The position numbers and the translations under genes were made by a program. The notes under the pieces were generated by a model, which had not been told where the DNA came from, searched no databases, and worked only from the letters and a program-made list of their open reading frames with translations. Below are positions 36,097 through 46,676 of a stretch of DNA of 64,000 nt, piece by piece (the stretch's first letter is position 1; each line of letters opens with the position of its first letter). This DNA is from Erythroxylum novogranatense (taxonomy: Eukaryota > Streptophyta > Magnoliopsida > Malpighiales > Erythroxylaceae), in contig CM057232.1 in assembly GCA_029891385.1 (NCBI GenBank), positions 65,967,824 to 66,031,823 of the forward strand. Reading direction: 5' to 3'.

Positions 36097-36779
36097 TAAA
36101 TGTTGGAACCCGACCCGGAGACCGGACCCCAACTGCTTAAAACCTCACACTATCACTCTTGCTTTAATTCCAAGTTTATTGGACCCGTCTCCAGAGCCCA
36201 ATTTCCCGAGTCCTGAAGCCCTGTGCTTATTACCTTGCAGGGTCCTTAGTTATAACTCCACATTTGTAGCGAGCGCACACTATGTAAACACCAAAATCAA
36301 AAGTTGATTTATTCATATGAATTGTATCCCTACACCTCAAGTTTGTTTTGCAACAAGAATCACCTCAAATGAAGTTGTATAACTCAAGTTATGCTTTAAA
36401 AACCTAAAAGAGCTCATACTCCAAATATGATCTCCAAACCGACCTCTCAATTGTTTCAATATAAACTTTTTCAATTTGACTCAAAAAGACACAAAATTTG
36501 GAGGGGAGAAAGATATATGCCTTAGGAATCTAATGGTTCAAGCCTCACCTCAATTGGAGGTCGGATGAGGGAAATATGCCCAAAAGAATCAAGTATGTTC
36601 ACATCCTGAATAAGTTTGAAACTCTTTTGGCGCGATCACCATAACATTTTATGTATAAATCGGATTTCTTTCGTGTTTATACCATTAGAAATGAGACACC
36701 TAGATCTACAACTTTTATGAAGACCATAAAACGAGAATCGGCCTCTAAAAATTCGAAAATGCAACATCTTTCCCGTAGC

Positions 36780-36868
36780 TGTCCGTTTAACGGACAGGTA
36801 CGGGTGAAATGGTACCAAATGACTCGCAAATGTCCGTTAAACGGACATGCAAGTCCGTTTAACGGACA
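36780..36868. repeat. Array of 17-bp palindromes (E 5' LTR)
   Basis: Copies at 36780-36796, 36831-36847 and 36852-36868 (the last lacks the first base of the consensus). The loss of a unit between copy 1 and the next looks like recombination between repeats. Confidence 0.8.
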
Positions 36869-37587
36869 CGGGCAAGGGAAGGGGTGTTTCTACACCCGAG
36901 GCTGTCCACGCAAAATCTCAAAACTTCAAATCTTCATCCAATGCATCTCAAACTTCAACCTAACTTCATAACCATTTATGCCCTTCCAAATTTACTCATT
37001 CCAAAACCTAAACACTTCATAACATCTTAAACTTCAAGTTTAATTCATCAACTTCAAAATCTCTAGCTCCATTGATTCATCAAATCATGGATTTCAATCA
37101 CTTTTCATCAAAGTCATCATAAACTAATAAGCTACATGAACAACCAAAATGGACATTAGTTGTTATCTTTCCATTGTCATAACTTCTTGCTCCAAATTCT
37201 AAAAAGTACATATTATACCCCAATGGAAAGATAACAAGATGTTCTAAAACATTCAAGAAGGATGAAAATGTTAATTTCATCATTAAGTAGGGTAAAAAGT
37301 CACTCAAAAACACTGCTCATTAAAGACCAATATAACAGTAACATGGCTAAATGAGCAGTGGATCTAATGTGTTCTAATCCTCATAACTTTTTAACCCCAA
37401 GTCCAAATGAGACAAATGATATACCCTTAGAAAGATTTGAACTTCTAATACAATCTTCATGAAGACTCTTTGTTCCAATTCAAACCTTAAGAGGACCTAA
37501 AACTAAAGAGAAGTTTTGGTCAAATTTTACAACAATTTTGACAGCACCTCCCCTAAAACTTTAACTAACCAATCTTCATTCCTAGTA

Positions 37588-37592
37588 CCCCC
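37588..37592 (+). repeat. Target site duplication of element B (left, one mismatch)
   Basis: CCCCC here versus CCTCC at 56346-56350. The unfilled site in the other E LTR reads CCTCC (30370-30374), so one T-to-C change happened on this side. Confidence 0.7.
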
Positions 37593-39042
37593 TGTAGGAA
37601 AATCCCGGGGTGTTCATCACATGAACACAGTGCGAAATTTAAAATTTTGAGTCCCGGGACATTCCCGAAAGCCAGGATCCATGTGTATGTATAACTAGTC
37701 AAACTATAACAATCAAAGGAGACCGTCTCTGACGGTATCCACGCAGAGGTCGGAAAACCTAACCGGGACAAACCCCTTTGACCCGGGAATAGCTAGAACA
37801 AGGTAAAGAGTGTGCTAGCACTAACCTTGATCTTGGAGAGCAAGTGATTGAACCTTGGTTGAGCCTTGGAGAGTAGAAGCTATCGTGAGTTATGAAAGGA
37901 AGAAGATGAAAATCAAATTTCCAAAGCTTAACTATTAAGCATTCGGCCCTCTCCTCCAAAAACCACCGAATGAGCTTGCTTCTCTAACCTTCTTATCAGC
38001 TTGCTTCTCTAACCTTCTTATCTGTATATTTAACTAATTAAAACATATAAAAGCTAAGTTAAGGAGAGCCCCACGTGGGAGGCAATAAACCATTAAGAAA
38101 GTCAATGTTAATGATTCATTTTGACTTGGTCAAAACTAATCTCTTCCTTTCTTATGGCTTCCACCGAAACTAGCATATATATATAATAATTAATCAATTC
38201 TTAATTAATTAATTAATATATATATATATTTGCTGAAGAGGTCCAGTCAAACTGGGGTTGGTCTCTTGGCCTCACAGCCCTCACCCCGTGGCGAAAGATC
38301 GCGGAAGCGGTTTTCAAAGAATGTCAATGTCGCGATCTCATCGGGACATATCCCAATCTCATCAGGATCCATTTAATCCTATTGCTCTCCGGATATCGGA
38401 TCTCCGTCTCAAACTATTTCTGATTCTCCAGTCACTCTTATCGTGTGACCCATTAGGTTCCGGTTATGTTGGCCACTTAGATTAACACTTAATCTGAGCA
38501 AGTCATGAGCGGTATCTAGCAACACATCATGACCCCCAATTGACCGGAAAGTAATTGGTTTGACTAATGAAACCATATCACGAACCCTTCCATAGATAAT
38601 TACTGTGCAATTCGTCCTTTCACCATGCTATACCCTACTTGGTTTGAGTATGGGCAATGTGTCAACTCTTACTAGACTAATCAGATCAAATCTAGTCCAA
38701 GTGTAATCAGTTCTCGTCCTAGGACTCATTACTTGATATGTCCATGAAGACCCTCTTCATGACACATGTGTGCTCCGGCGCCAGAGACTTCCAAGTAATG
38801 ATCCTGATAAGAGGCCATGGGTATCTCTTCTGCTATGACATTAGTGGTGAATCCTCTATTGGCTACTCAATTACCTTCGAATACCTCAAACTGTACCCAA
38901 TCACCACCCTATGAGCGACCTCTGAAAGGCAACAAGGAATGGAGTCAAAGCACAGAATCAGTACCCAAGATATCCTTGAGTACCTAGAGTCTAAGGATAC
39001 TTGCACCATTGCTATGATGAGATTATCACTGACATTTGTATA
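37593..39042 (-). repeat. 3' LTR of element B, distal part
   Basis: Begins on the plus strand TGTAGGAAAATCCCGGG, the LTR 3' end in minus orientation. It matches 54511-55908 of the 5' LTR. An AT-rich block of TTAATTAA/TATATA lies at about 38175-38232. It ends at GTATA (39038-39042), where element A begins. Confidence 0.9.
39038..39042 (+). repeat. Target site duplication of element A (left)
   Basis: GTATA; repeated at 48180-48184. The unfilled site is present once in the B 5' LTR at 55904-55908. Confidence 0.92.
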
Positions 39043-40987
39043 TGTAAGTGTAAGTCGACTTGTACCATGTGTAAGTCGACTTATGCTTTCGGTACGGATA
39101 AGTCGCCTTGTTCACCAGTGTAAGTCGACTTATGGATGTCGATCATCGTTAGATTGTTGAAGTAGTGCCTAAAAGGCAATCCCTTTAGCGCGCTTTTATT
39201 CAAAGTCGTATGCAGACTTTATGAATAAATAAAGGCATATTTCATTAATTTGATATTCATGAGCAGTGTTTATGAATTGATTGGATCTTTAATCGAATTA
39301 ATGAAGTCCATGATATATGACATAGCATGAAGGAAATTATGATGTGATCATACTACTGAGATTCCTATCATGTGCAATTATGTCAGTATCTAAATTTGTC
39401 CTAGTCATAGGATTAATGAGACTGGACATCATTAATCCGGTTAGACTAGCACATGTCATATTCCTTGATTGGATCAGCGATGGATCTCGAAACCGTAAAT
39501 ATGAGATATTTAGAGTTGACATGTGGATGCTTACTAAGCGGTAGTAAGTACATTGGATGACCTGCCATGAGATCCTCACATGGATATCTTCTTCTAGTGT
39601 CAGTGATAATCTCATCATAGCAATGGTGCAAGTATCCTTAGACTTGAGGTACTCAAGGATATCTTGGATACTGATTCTGTGCTTTGACTCCATTCCTTGT
39701 TGCCTTCCGTAGGTCGCGTAGGATGGTGCTTGGAGTGCAACTTGAGGTATTCAAGGTAATTGAGTAGCCAATAAAGGATTCACCACTACGGATTAGCGGA
39801 GAGATACCCATGGCCTCTTTTGGGATCATTACTTGTAAGGTGGCCAGCAAATATGTCATGAAGAGTGTCCTCATTGACATATAGAGTAATGAGTCTGGGG
39901 CGAGAACTAATTTCACTTGGGCTAGACTCGGTCTAGTGAGAGTTGACACTTTGACCATACTCATAACCAAGTGGGGTATAGGATGGTGAAAGGACGAATT
40001 GCGGTAATTGTCTATGAAAGGGTTCGTGATCCGGTTCGTGATGAATTCATCAAACCGATTACTTTCGGTCGATTAGGGTCATGATGTGTTCTAGACGCCA
40101 TCATGACTTGCTTCAGATTAATTGTTAATCTAAGTGGCCAACATAACCGGAACCTAAAGGGTCACACGCATAAGAGTGATTCGAGAATTTGTAAAATAGT
40201 AATTGGACGAGTTCCAATTATGGAGAGCATTAGATTAAATGGATCCGATGAGATCGGGATATGTCCCGATGAGATCGCGACATCAATATTGCTAGGAAAG
40301 GTTTAGGAATTGCTTTTAGATTGTCGGGGCCGATAGGTAGGTAGGACCAATTCCAGGTTGACTGGACCTTTTTAGCAATTATATATATATTAATTAATTA
40401 ATTAAGATTAATTAATTAAATATATATATAGCCATGTGCCCATCGTTGGATGAAGAGATGTAGATAAGGTTTGAAAAGTCAAAAGTTTCATTATTTAATT
40501 AATTCATGAATTAATGGACTAAAGTCATCCACGTGGATGGCTTTCCACCAAGTCCTTTAATTAGTGAAACAAATATCTACATGGGATGTGAAGTTGAATG
40601 GAGCCGTCGGTTTTGCTTGAGATGGAGGGAACTTAATAGTTAAGTGAAAAAGCTTTGAAATAAGAGATTTCATTCTTCCTCTCTAAAAAGCATCATTGAC
40701 TCCTTGCTTCTTCCAAGCTTCATCAACGTTAATCCAAGCTCTCTAAAGGAAAAAGGTAAGGTCTAGCAGCCTTTAATTTATTCTAGCTATTCCCGGGTCA
40801 AAGGAGTTTGTCCCGGTTAGGTTTTCTGATCTATGCGTGGATACCTTTAGAGATAGTCTCTATTGGCTATTTAGGTTTGAGTCTTCATACCGACACATAG
40901 ATCCCGGCCTTTGGAAAGGTCCCGATGACAAAAATTTTTGTTTTCCGCACCTTGTACATGTGATGTACATCCCGGGATTTTCCTACA
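39043..40987 (+). repeat. 5' LTR of element A (1945 bp, with 112-bp 5' extension)
   Basis: From TGTAAGTG to TCCTACA. The extension is 39043-39154; the family's usual start (here TGTTGAAGTAG) is at 39155. An AT-rich block at 40378-40430 with ATATATATATAG could hold the promoter but I cannot fix a start site. It ends directly before the primer site. Confidence 0.9.
39052..39131. repeat. AAGTCGACTT palindrome array in the A 5' LTR extension
   Basis: Four decamers (three AAGTCGACTT, one AAGTCGCCTT) with irregular 10-20 bp gaps. The same four, slightly decayed, start the 3' LTR at 46686-46767. Confidence 0.9.
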
Positions 40988-40988
40988 G

Positions 40989-41001
40989 TGGTATCAGAGC
41001 C
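40989..41001 (+). promoter_or_regulatory. Primer binding site of element A
   Basis: TGGTATCAGAGCC one base after the LTR end, complementary to initiator tRNA-Met. Confidence 0.93.
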
Positions 41002-43012
41002 ACTTGTGTCGTGTATGAAGCTAAAACCCTAGCTAGATCGGAATTCCTATGTGAATTTGATGTTGATGCATGTATGTTGTCAAGATTTCGAAATTCTATA
41101 GAGATAGGTTTTTCGAAAATTTTCTGCCCAGAATTGTTCATAACATGTTATAGAATATGTCTGTGAAAGATGAGAATTTATCGATTTGATTTGATATAGT
41201 TTTGCTAATTTTTTCCCTAAGGTTCCAGATGCTGTTTTTTGAAACATTCTGTGAACAGGCATGAGTATAAATTCGATAATAAATTTTAGAAAAATTGTTT
41301 TTCGGATTTTCCTTCACCTACATGTCTCTAAGATGTTTATTAATGTCTATGAGAATTTCAAATGGTTTTCAAGGTGATTGACTATTTATTTTCGAATTTA
41401 TTGTGTGCTGTTGAGAATTGCTGTGTTGATGAACACAGATTTTGAATCGGTTTTGTTGCTTAGGTTGATTGAGTTTTTGATGGCTATAAATCCTGAAAAA
41501 ATTTATTAAGCATATTCTGAACATGTAGTAACCTATGTAATTTTTTCATAATTTATTGAAATTGTTTCAATGATTATTTTGAGCAAAAGGTAGAACTTGG
41601 CAGTTTTGTGAAAATTGCTGGGACTGTTTTGCTTGGCATAATTGAATGTGCATTTTTTAGTTCCAATGCCTTGGACCATTTTTAATGTGATTGAAAATGT
41701 GTTATCTTGATGTTGTATGCTTGCGAAACTGAATTGCTTGAAATTGGTTTTCCAAGAATTTTTGGATGCCGAATAGGTCACATTAGCATCTCGTTAGTGT
41801 ATTTCATTATCTTGCTTGTTTTGGCCGTCATAATTTTTGTGACTTGTGCTGGAGTAATTTGATAACGTATGGACTAGCTAGAGATGCTTAGGGTGATAAT
41901 TTGGTGTTCCTAAATTGTTTGGATATCTTTGAGTTTTGACTCGGTTTCAAACTTTTCTTATATGGTTGGACCATATATGGCAATCATGGTACAATGAAGT
42001 GTTCATTGATACATCATATTAATAGATATTACCTTAGGTATGTTGGTATTGTGAATTGGGATTACATGGATTGAGGAATTAGCCGATTAGAAAGTATAGC
42101 AATTCTTGCTGGATAAGTCGACTTGTATTGTACATACGTCGACTTGTTCTAGGTATTGCCATAAGGCGACTTGTATCGTATAAGTCGACTTGTGTATGGG
42201 CAGGGGCATAAGGCGACTTGCATTCTGATGTAAGGCGACTTATGACATGCTCAGGTTGGATGATGGATGATTATAAGGATGGATTCAATGTGATTGATGA
42301 AACCTAAATCATTCCATATAGTCCTGGCGACTATAATCCTTCAGCTTGGAGTCTAGAGTTCGAAATCCCTCCTCGGAATATGAAAACTAACGCCTTCCAT
42401 TAATATGGTAAGAACCAGAGTTCTTCTAGGGTTGGGTTGTTGAGCTAACCTCAAGCTCACTCTATATGAATATGTTGAACCATGAAAATGAGATTTTCGG
42501 ATTAATGGGTCGGTTTTCCTAAAAGCGTTGATTTGTTGAGCTAACCTTAAGGTCAACGTGGACAGAGGCGAAGTTGGGTAGTGTACATCGGATGTACGCG
42601 CATCAAAGAGTTGATAACCCAATGTAAGTGCGCACATCAACAAGTTGATAAAGATTGGACGATAGTTGTGTCTAAGATGTAATTGGTATGTACGATACCT
42701 CCGAGACATAAGGTGGCTTGTTGAGCTAACCTCAAGGTCATTCTTAATGTCGGTTATCGATGATGCAATTGGTATGACCGATACCTACCGATTGACCTAA
42801 GTTATGGCTTGTTGGGTAAACCCAAGGTCATTCTTATCAATGTTGGATATCGACCCACTAGGACATTATGTCATATTGTTTCTTTGGATTCGTAAAGAGG
42901 GTTATGGATTCTAGGAAACTAGTGGGAGCCATATGCATGTCATGCAAGTCCTTGTGATCATGCAGGCATTTCTATTCTAACATTACTTCGCTCTATCGCG
43001 CTTAGGTTGATT
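41002..43012 (+). other. Long untranslated leader of element A
   Basis: About 2 kb between the primer site and gag with no convincing coding sequence. It holds a palindromic decamer array (42115-42241), four small hairpins (42440-42454, 42536-42550, 42721-42735, 42812-42825) and a perfect-armed hairpin GTACATC-G-GATGTAC (42583-42597). The same parts recur in B and C in the same order. Dimerisation or packaging are reasonable guesses for a retroelement leader; nothing here proves them. Confidence 0.75.
42115..42241. repeat. Palindromic decamer array in the leader of A
   Basis: Six decamers: two AAGTCGACTT, one ACGTCGACTT and three AAGGCGACTT. Confidence 0.88.
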
Positions 43013-43763
43013 GAAGATATCTTTCAGTGTGAATTTTCGCTCCCTATTCTGGACCGAATTTTCTTGATTGGCTGAGGAATCGAAATTGTTCTCGATCGAG
43101 GAACCGGGATCGTCTAGATGTTCCACTTCCAGATGCACTGCTTGTCGATGCTTCGATGAGGATCGAAAGCATATCGTAAGCATCTAAAGGACGATGATAT
43201 GGATACTTGCATTATGCTTGCCTCGATGTCACCAGAGTCGCAGAAGCGAGACGAGTCTATGGATGCTCACACTATAGTATTTCATCTTAGGGAGTCGATG
43301 AGTAAGCTCGATCGAAAGGTTCGAGACCTCGAGGCTTCTCTTTACCATTAAAGATGGCTCCAGGACATCTCATCGAAGATGCCACAAGATGAATGGCTAT
43401 ATTGAGAGATTGGCTGTCTTAGGATTTGTAATGGATTATGAGTTAAGTATAGACTTAATTCTGGTTGGATTGTCTGACAGTTATTCACAGTTCATGTTAA
43501 ACTATCAGATGAACCGAATATCCACAACAATTCCTGAGCTGATCAATCTGCTCAAGACAGCTGAGCAGGTTATCAAGAAGGATAGCAAGCAAGTGCTAGT
43601 GGTGGATGCTTCTTCTTCTGGTCCAAAGAAGAAAAAGGCCAAGAAACCAAATGGAAGTGCCATCAAGGAAAAACCAAAGAAACTGCCCCAAAAGGATTTT
43701 GCTTTCGTTGTGGCAAGACTGGCCACTAGAGGCGAAACGGTAAAGTCTATCTGGAGTTCCTGA
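43013..43763 (+). pseudogene. copia gag (element A)
   Basis: The gag region aligns with the C copy at 62468-63240. The start codon is lost (ATA where C has ATG) and the first ~370 bp are riddled with small deletions. From 43389 a clean frame reads MNGYIERLAVLGFVMDYELSIDLILVGLSDSYSQFMLNYQMN ... TTIPELINLLKTAEQ, the UBN2-type gag of copia elements, followed by a lysine-rich stretch. The zinc knuckle that should follow is shifted out of frame near 43690-43730. Confidence 0.82.
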
Positions 43764-43980
43764 AGCAGAAGAAGGCATCAGATGCCTCTACTCCTTCAAA
43801 TATGTTTGTCATTGAGGTTAATACTGTTTCTGATCAAAACATATGGGTGTTTGATACCGGTTGTGGCTCATACATATGAAATGATATCACGGGCCTCGAG
43901 GACGATGAGATGACTCATAAAGGAGAACTAGACCTTCGTGTAGGTAATGCAGTGAAGTTGCTACATTAGCCGTAGACACT
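43764..43980 (+). pseudogene. copia protease (element A)
   Basis: A short frame reads NIWVFDTGCGSYI around the catalytic DTG at 43853-43861, then a TGA where B and C have a cysteine codon. This copy keeps the DTG glycine codon, unlike B and C. The rest of the protease is not continuous. Confidence 0.7.
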
Positions 43981-43986
43981 TATGTC

Positions 43987-44890
43987 TTGTCACTCCCTAG
44001 TGGGCTTGTATTCAAATTGGATGATTGTCATTTTGTACCTGTTTTAACAAAGAACATATTGTTTGTTTCTTGTTTCAATAGAGCTGGTTTCCATTGGACT
44101 TTTAGTAGCAATGGTTGTTCTATTAGTTCGAATGGAATGCTCTATGTTACTGGTACATTATGCAATGAAATTGACATATTAGATATGTCATATGCAGTTC
44201 TGAATGTCAATGACGTGAAAAGACATAATTGAGATAATTTAAAATCAACTTACTTATGGCATTGTCGGCTTGGCCATATAAATGAGACACATGTTAATCT
44301 TGTTTATTAGGCAAGATGACTAAGTTACCCTTCAAGGGAAAGGGTGAACGAGCGAATGGAATATTAGACCTGATACATTTGGATGTATGTGGTCCGATGT
44401 CCATCCATGCCAGAAGTGGTTATCTTTACTTCATTACTTTTATCGATGATTATTCACGATATGGGTATCTGTATCTGATGAGATACAAATCTGAAGCGTT
44501 TGAAAAGTTTAAATAATTCAGAAATGAAGTAGAAAACTAACTTGGTAAAAGTATTAATACATTACGATCTGATCGTGGTGGAAAATGCTTAGACCAACAA
44601 TTTTGGATTATCTCAGGGATAATGGGATTTTATCTCAGTACACTCCACCTTGCACGCCGCAGCACAATGGTGTGGCTGAAAGGAGATATCGAACCTTGTT
44701 AGACATGGTGCGATTAATGATAGGTTTTGCACAGTTTTTGGGGGTATGCGCTCGAGACAGCTGTTTACTTGTTAAACAGAGTTCCATTAAAGACAATTGA
44801 TGTTACTCCATATGAGATGTGGACTAACATAAAGCCCTATCTTTCTTAGCTGAAAGTTTGGAGTTGTCCTGCTTATGTGAAGCGGACACA
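43987..44890 (+). pseudogene. copia GAG-pre-integrase and integrase (element A)
   Basis: Pieces at 43987-44232, 44316-44516 and 44585-44800 in different frames. The first leads to LWHCRLGHINE of the zinc finger; about 70 bp carrying the CxxC half are deleted after 44285. The core shows HLDVCGPM (first Asp), YFITFIDDYSRYGYLYLM, a decayed DRGG box (second Asp, near 44573) and GVAERRYRTLLDMV (Glu). Stops and frameshifts break it at about 44514, 44740 and 44848. Confidence 0.82.
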
Positions 44891-44940
44891 GTCAAATTAG
44901 CTTGATGCAGAGTCTGACAAGTGTTTGTTCGTAGGATATC

Positions 44941-46071
44941 GTGGGATATCAATTCTACCTTGCTGAGGAACAAAAGTTGTTTGTTTTAAAGCATGCTATT
45001 TTCTTAGAGAAAGAGTTTCTTTTACAAGAGGACAGTGGGAGCAAAGTTGAACTTGAGGAAGTTCATGATGCTCGAACAAACGCAGATCAATCGCTCGAAC
45101 TCCAGAATCAGAACTCATATAGATGAGGTAATAGATTCAACCTTCTATTACACAAGAATTTCAGTAGGTCATGTAGGATACGCTCTGTTCTGAGAGATAT
45201 GGATTTCTCGTGGGAATGAATGACGTATTGCTCATACGAGATGATGAGCCTACTACCTATGAAGAGGTTACGAAAAGTTCGAGTCGAAAAATGGCTTTGT
45301 GCCATGAAATGCGAATGGATTCCATGTAAGAAAACCAAGTTTGGACTTTGGTTGTTGCACCAAGGAATAAAGCCCATAGGGTGCACATGGGTTTTCAAGA
45401 AGAAAACCGACATGGATGGTAATGTGATTACTTATAAAGCAAGGCTTGTGGCCAAAGGATTTCGCCGAGACAAGGAGTTGACTATGACGAGACCTTCACC
45501 CAGTAGCAATGCTTAAATCCATTAGGATACTCCTAGCCATTGTCACTCATTATGATTATGAGATATGGCAAATGGATGTGAAGACGACTTTCTGAATGGA
45601 AATCTTCCCAGGATGTGTATATGACACAACCAGAGGACTTCACCTCCTATGATGGCGAAATGGTATGCAAGCTTCAGAAATCCATGTATGGATTGAAGCA
45701 AGCATTCAGGAGTTGGAATATCCGTTTTGATGAGGTACTCAAAGAGTTTGGTTTCTCACAAATTTCGGATGTACATTGTGTGTATAAGAAGGTTCATGGG
45801 ACTGCAATCGTATTCCTTGTGTTATAAGTAGATGACATATTAATACTAGGAAAACGATGTCTCTATGTTACAATCAGTTAAGATTTGGCTATCCAAACAT
45901 TTTGCCATGAAAGACCTTTGTGAAGAAACTTATATCCTTGGGATAGAGATTTATAGAGATAGATCAAAGAGATCGCTTGGTCTTTCACAATCAACGTACA
46001 TAGATAAGATGCTAAAGAGGTTTAGCATGGAACAATGCTATGTACGAGACCCGATGTATCATATGCTCTAA
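44941..46071 (+). pseudogene. copia integrase end and reverse transcriptase (element A)
   Basis: Pieces at 44941-45126 (integrase end, YQFYLAEEQKLFVLKHAIF), 45220-45516 (RT start with GCTWVFKKKTDMDGN and YKARLVAKGF), 45530-45620 (motif with QMDVKT, shifted), 45615-45827 (MYMTQPEDF ... KSMYGLKQAFRSWNIRFDEV) and 45865-46071 (SVKIWLSKHF ... LGIEIYRDRSKRSLGLSQSTYIDKML). The catalytic box that reads YIDD in B is VDD here after a stop (TAA at 45826). The RT is dead. Confidence 0.82.
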
Positions 46072-46079
46072 GTGTTACG

Positions 46080-46420
46080 GTAGATACCAATCGGATCTTG
46101 GTGAGGGTCATTTGGGTGGTGTCAAGAATATCCTCAAGTACTTGCGAAGCACTAAGGATGTTTTCTTGACATATGGAGATGAAAATCTCCAGTGGCGGCA
46201 TACAAATGCCGCTTTAATCGATAAGGATGATTACGAATCACGATCGGGTTATATACATTCACACCGGGGCGGCTGGCGGTCGGTTGGAAAGAGTTCAATC
46301 AAGAGAGGATGGCGATTCAACAACCGAGGTAGAGTACATTCTTCGCATCGATGCAAAGAAAGGAAGCGATTTGGATTAAGTTCATTTCGAACTTGATCTG
46401 GTTCCTAGTGTGATGGGCCC
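46080..46420 (+). pseudogene. copia RNase H remnant (element A)
   Basis: The frame shows GGVKNILKYLRSTKDVFLTYGDENLQWRHTNAALIDKDDYESRSGYIHS, matching the B copy's RNase H start, where B still has the TDASF box. After that the frame is scrambled by indels. Only the start of the domain is readable. Confidence 0.7.
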
Positions 46421-46662
46421 ATAGGGTTGTATTATGATACAATGGGGCTAGTCTTGAGCAAAGGAACTAAGGTCTCATCAACGATCCGAACACGCACTCA
46501 CCGATTCCATCGATTCGGTAGATCATCGATCGGTGATGTCTAATAGAGAAATTCCCATAGAGCAAAGTGTTGCTAATCTGTTGACAAAGCCATAGTCACA
46601 GAAGAATTGTGATTCTCATGGACGCGCTTATGGTATTAGATACCAAGGCGATTGGCTTTAGG

Positions 46663-46676
46663 TCAAGTGGGAGATT
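46663..46676 (+). promoter_or_regulatory. Polypurine tract of element A
   Basis: TCAAGTGGGAGATT directly before the LTR start TGTAAGTG. In B the same tract stands directly before TGTTAGAG. This shows that the extension in A belongs to the LTR and not to the interior. Confidence 0.85.

Larger units (their letters stand above)
36101..37592 (-). repeat. 5' LTR of element E, first part
   Basis: Matches 28853-30374 of the 3' LTR closely. It is cut at 37592 by element B and resumes at 56351. Compared with the 3' LTR, one palindrome unit near 36796 and most of another near 36903 are deleted. Confidence 0.9.

Noticed and set aside
38939..39160. ORFs inside the copia LTRs (also 39337-39970, 58687-59371)
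   Set aside because: They lie in non-coding LTR sequence, recur in all LTR copies only as decayed frames and have no domain.
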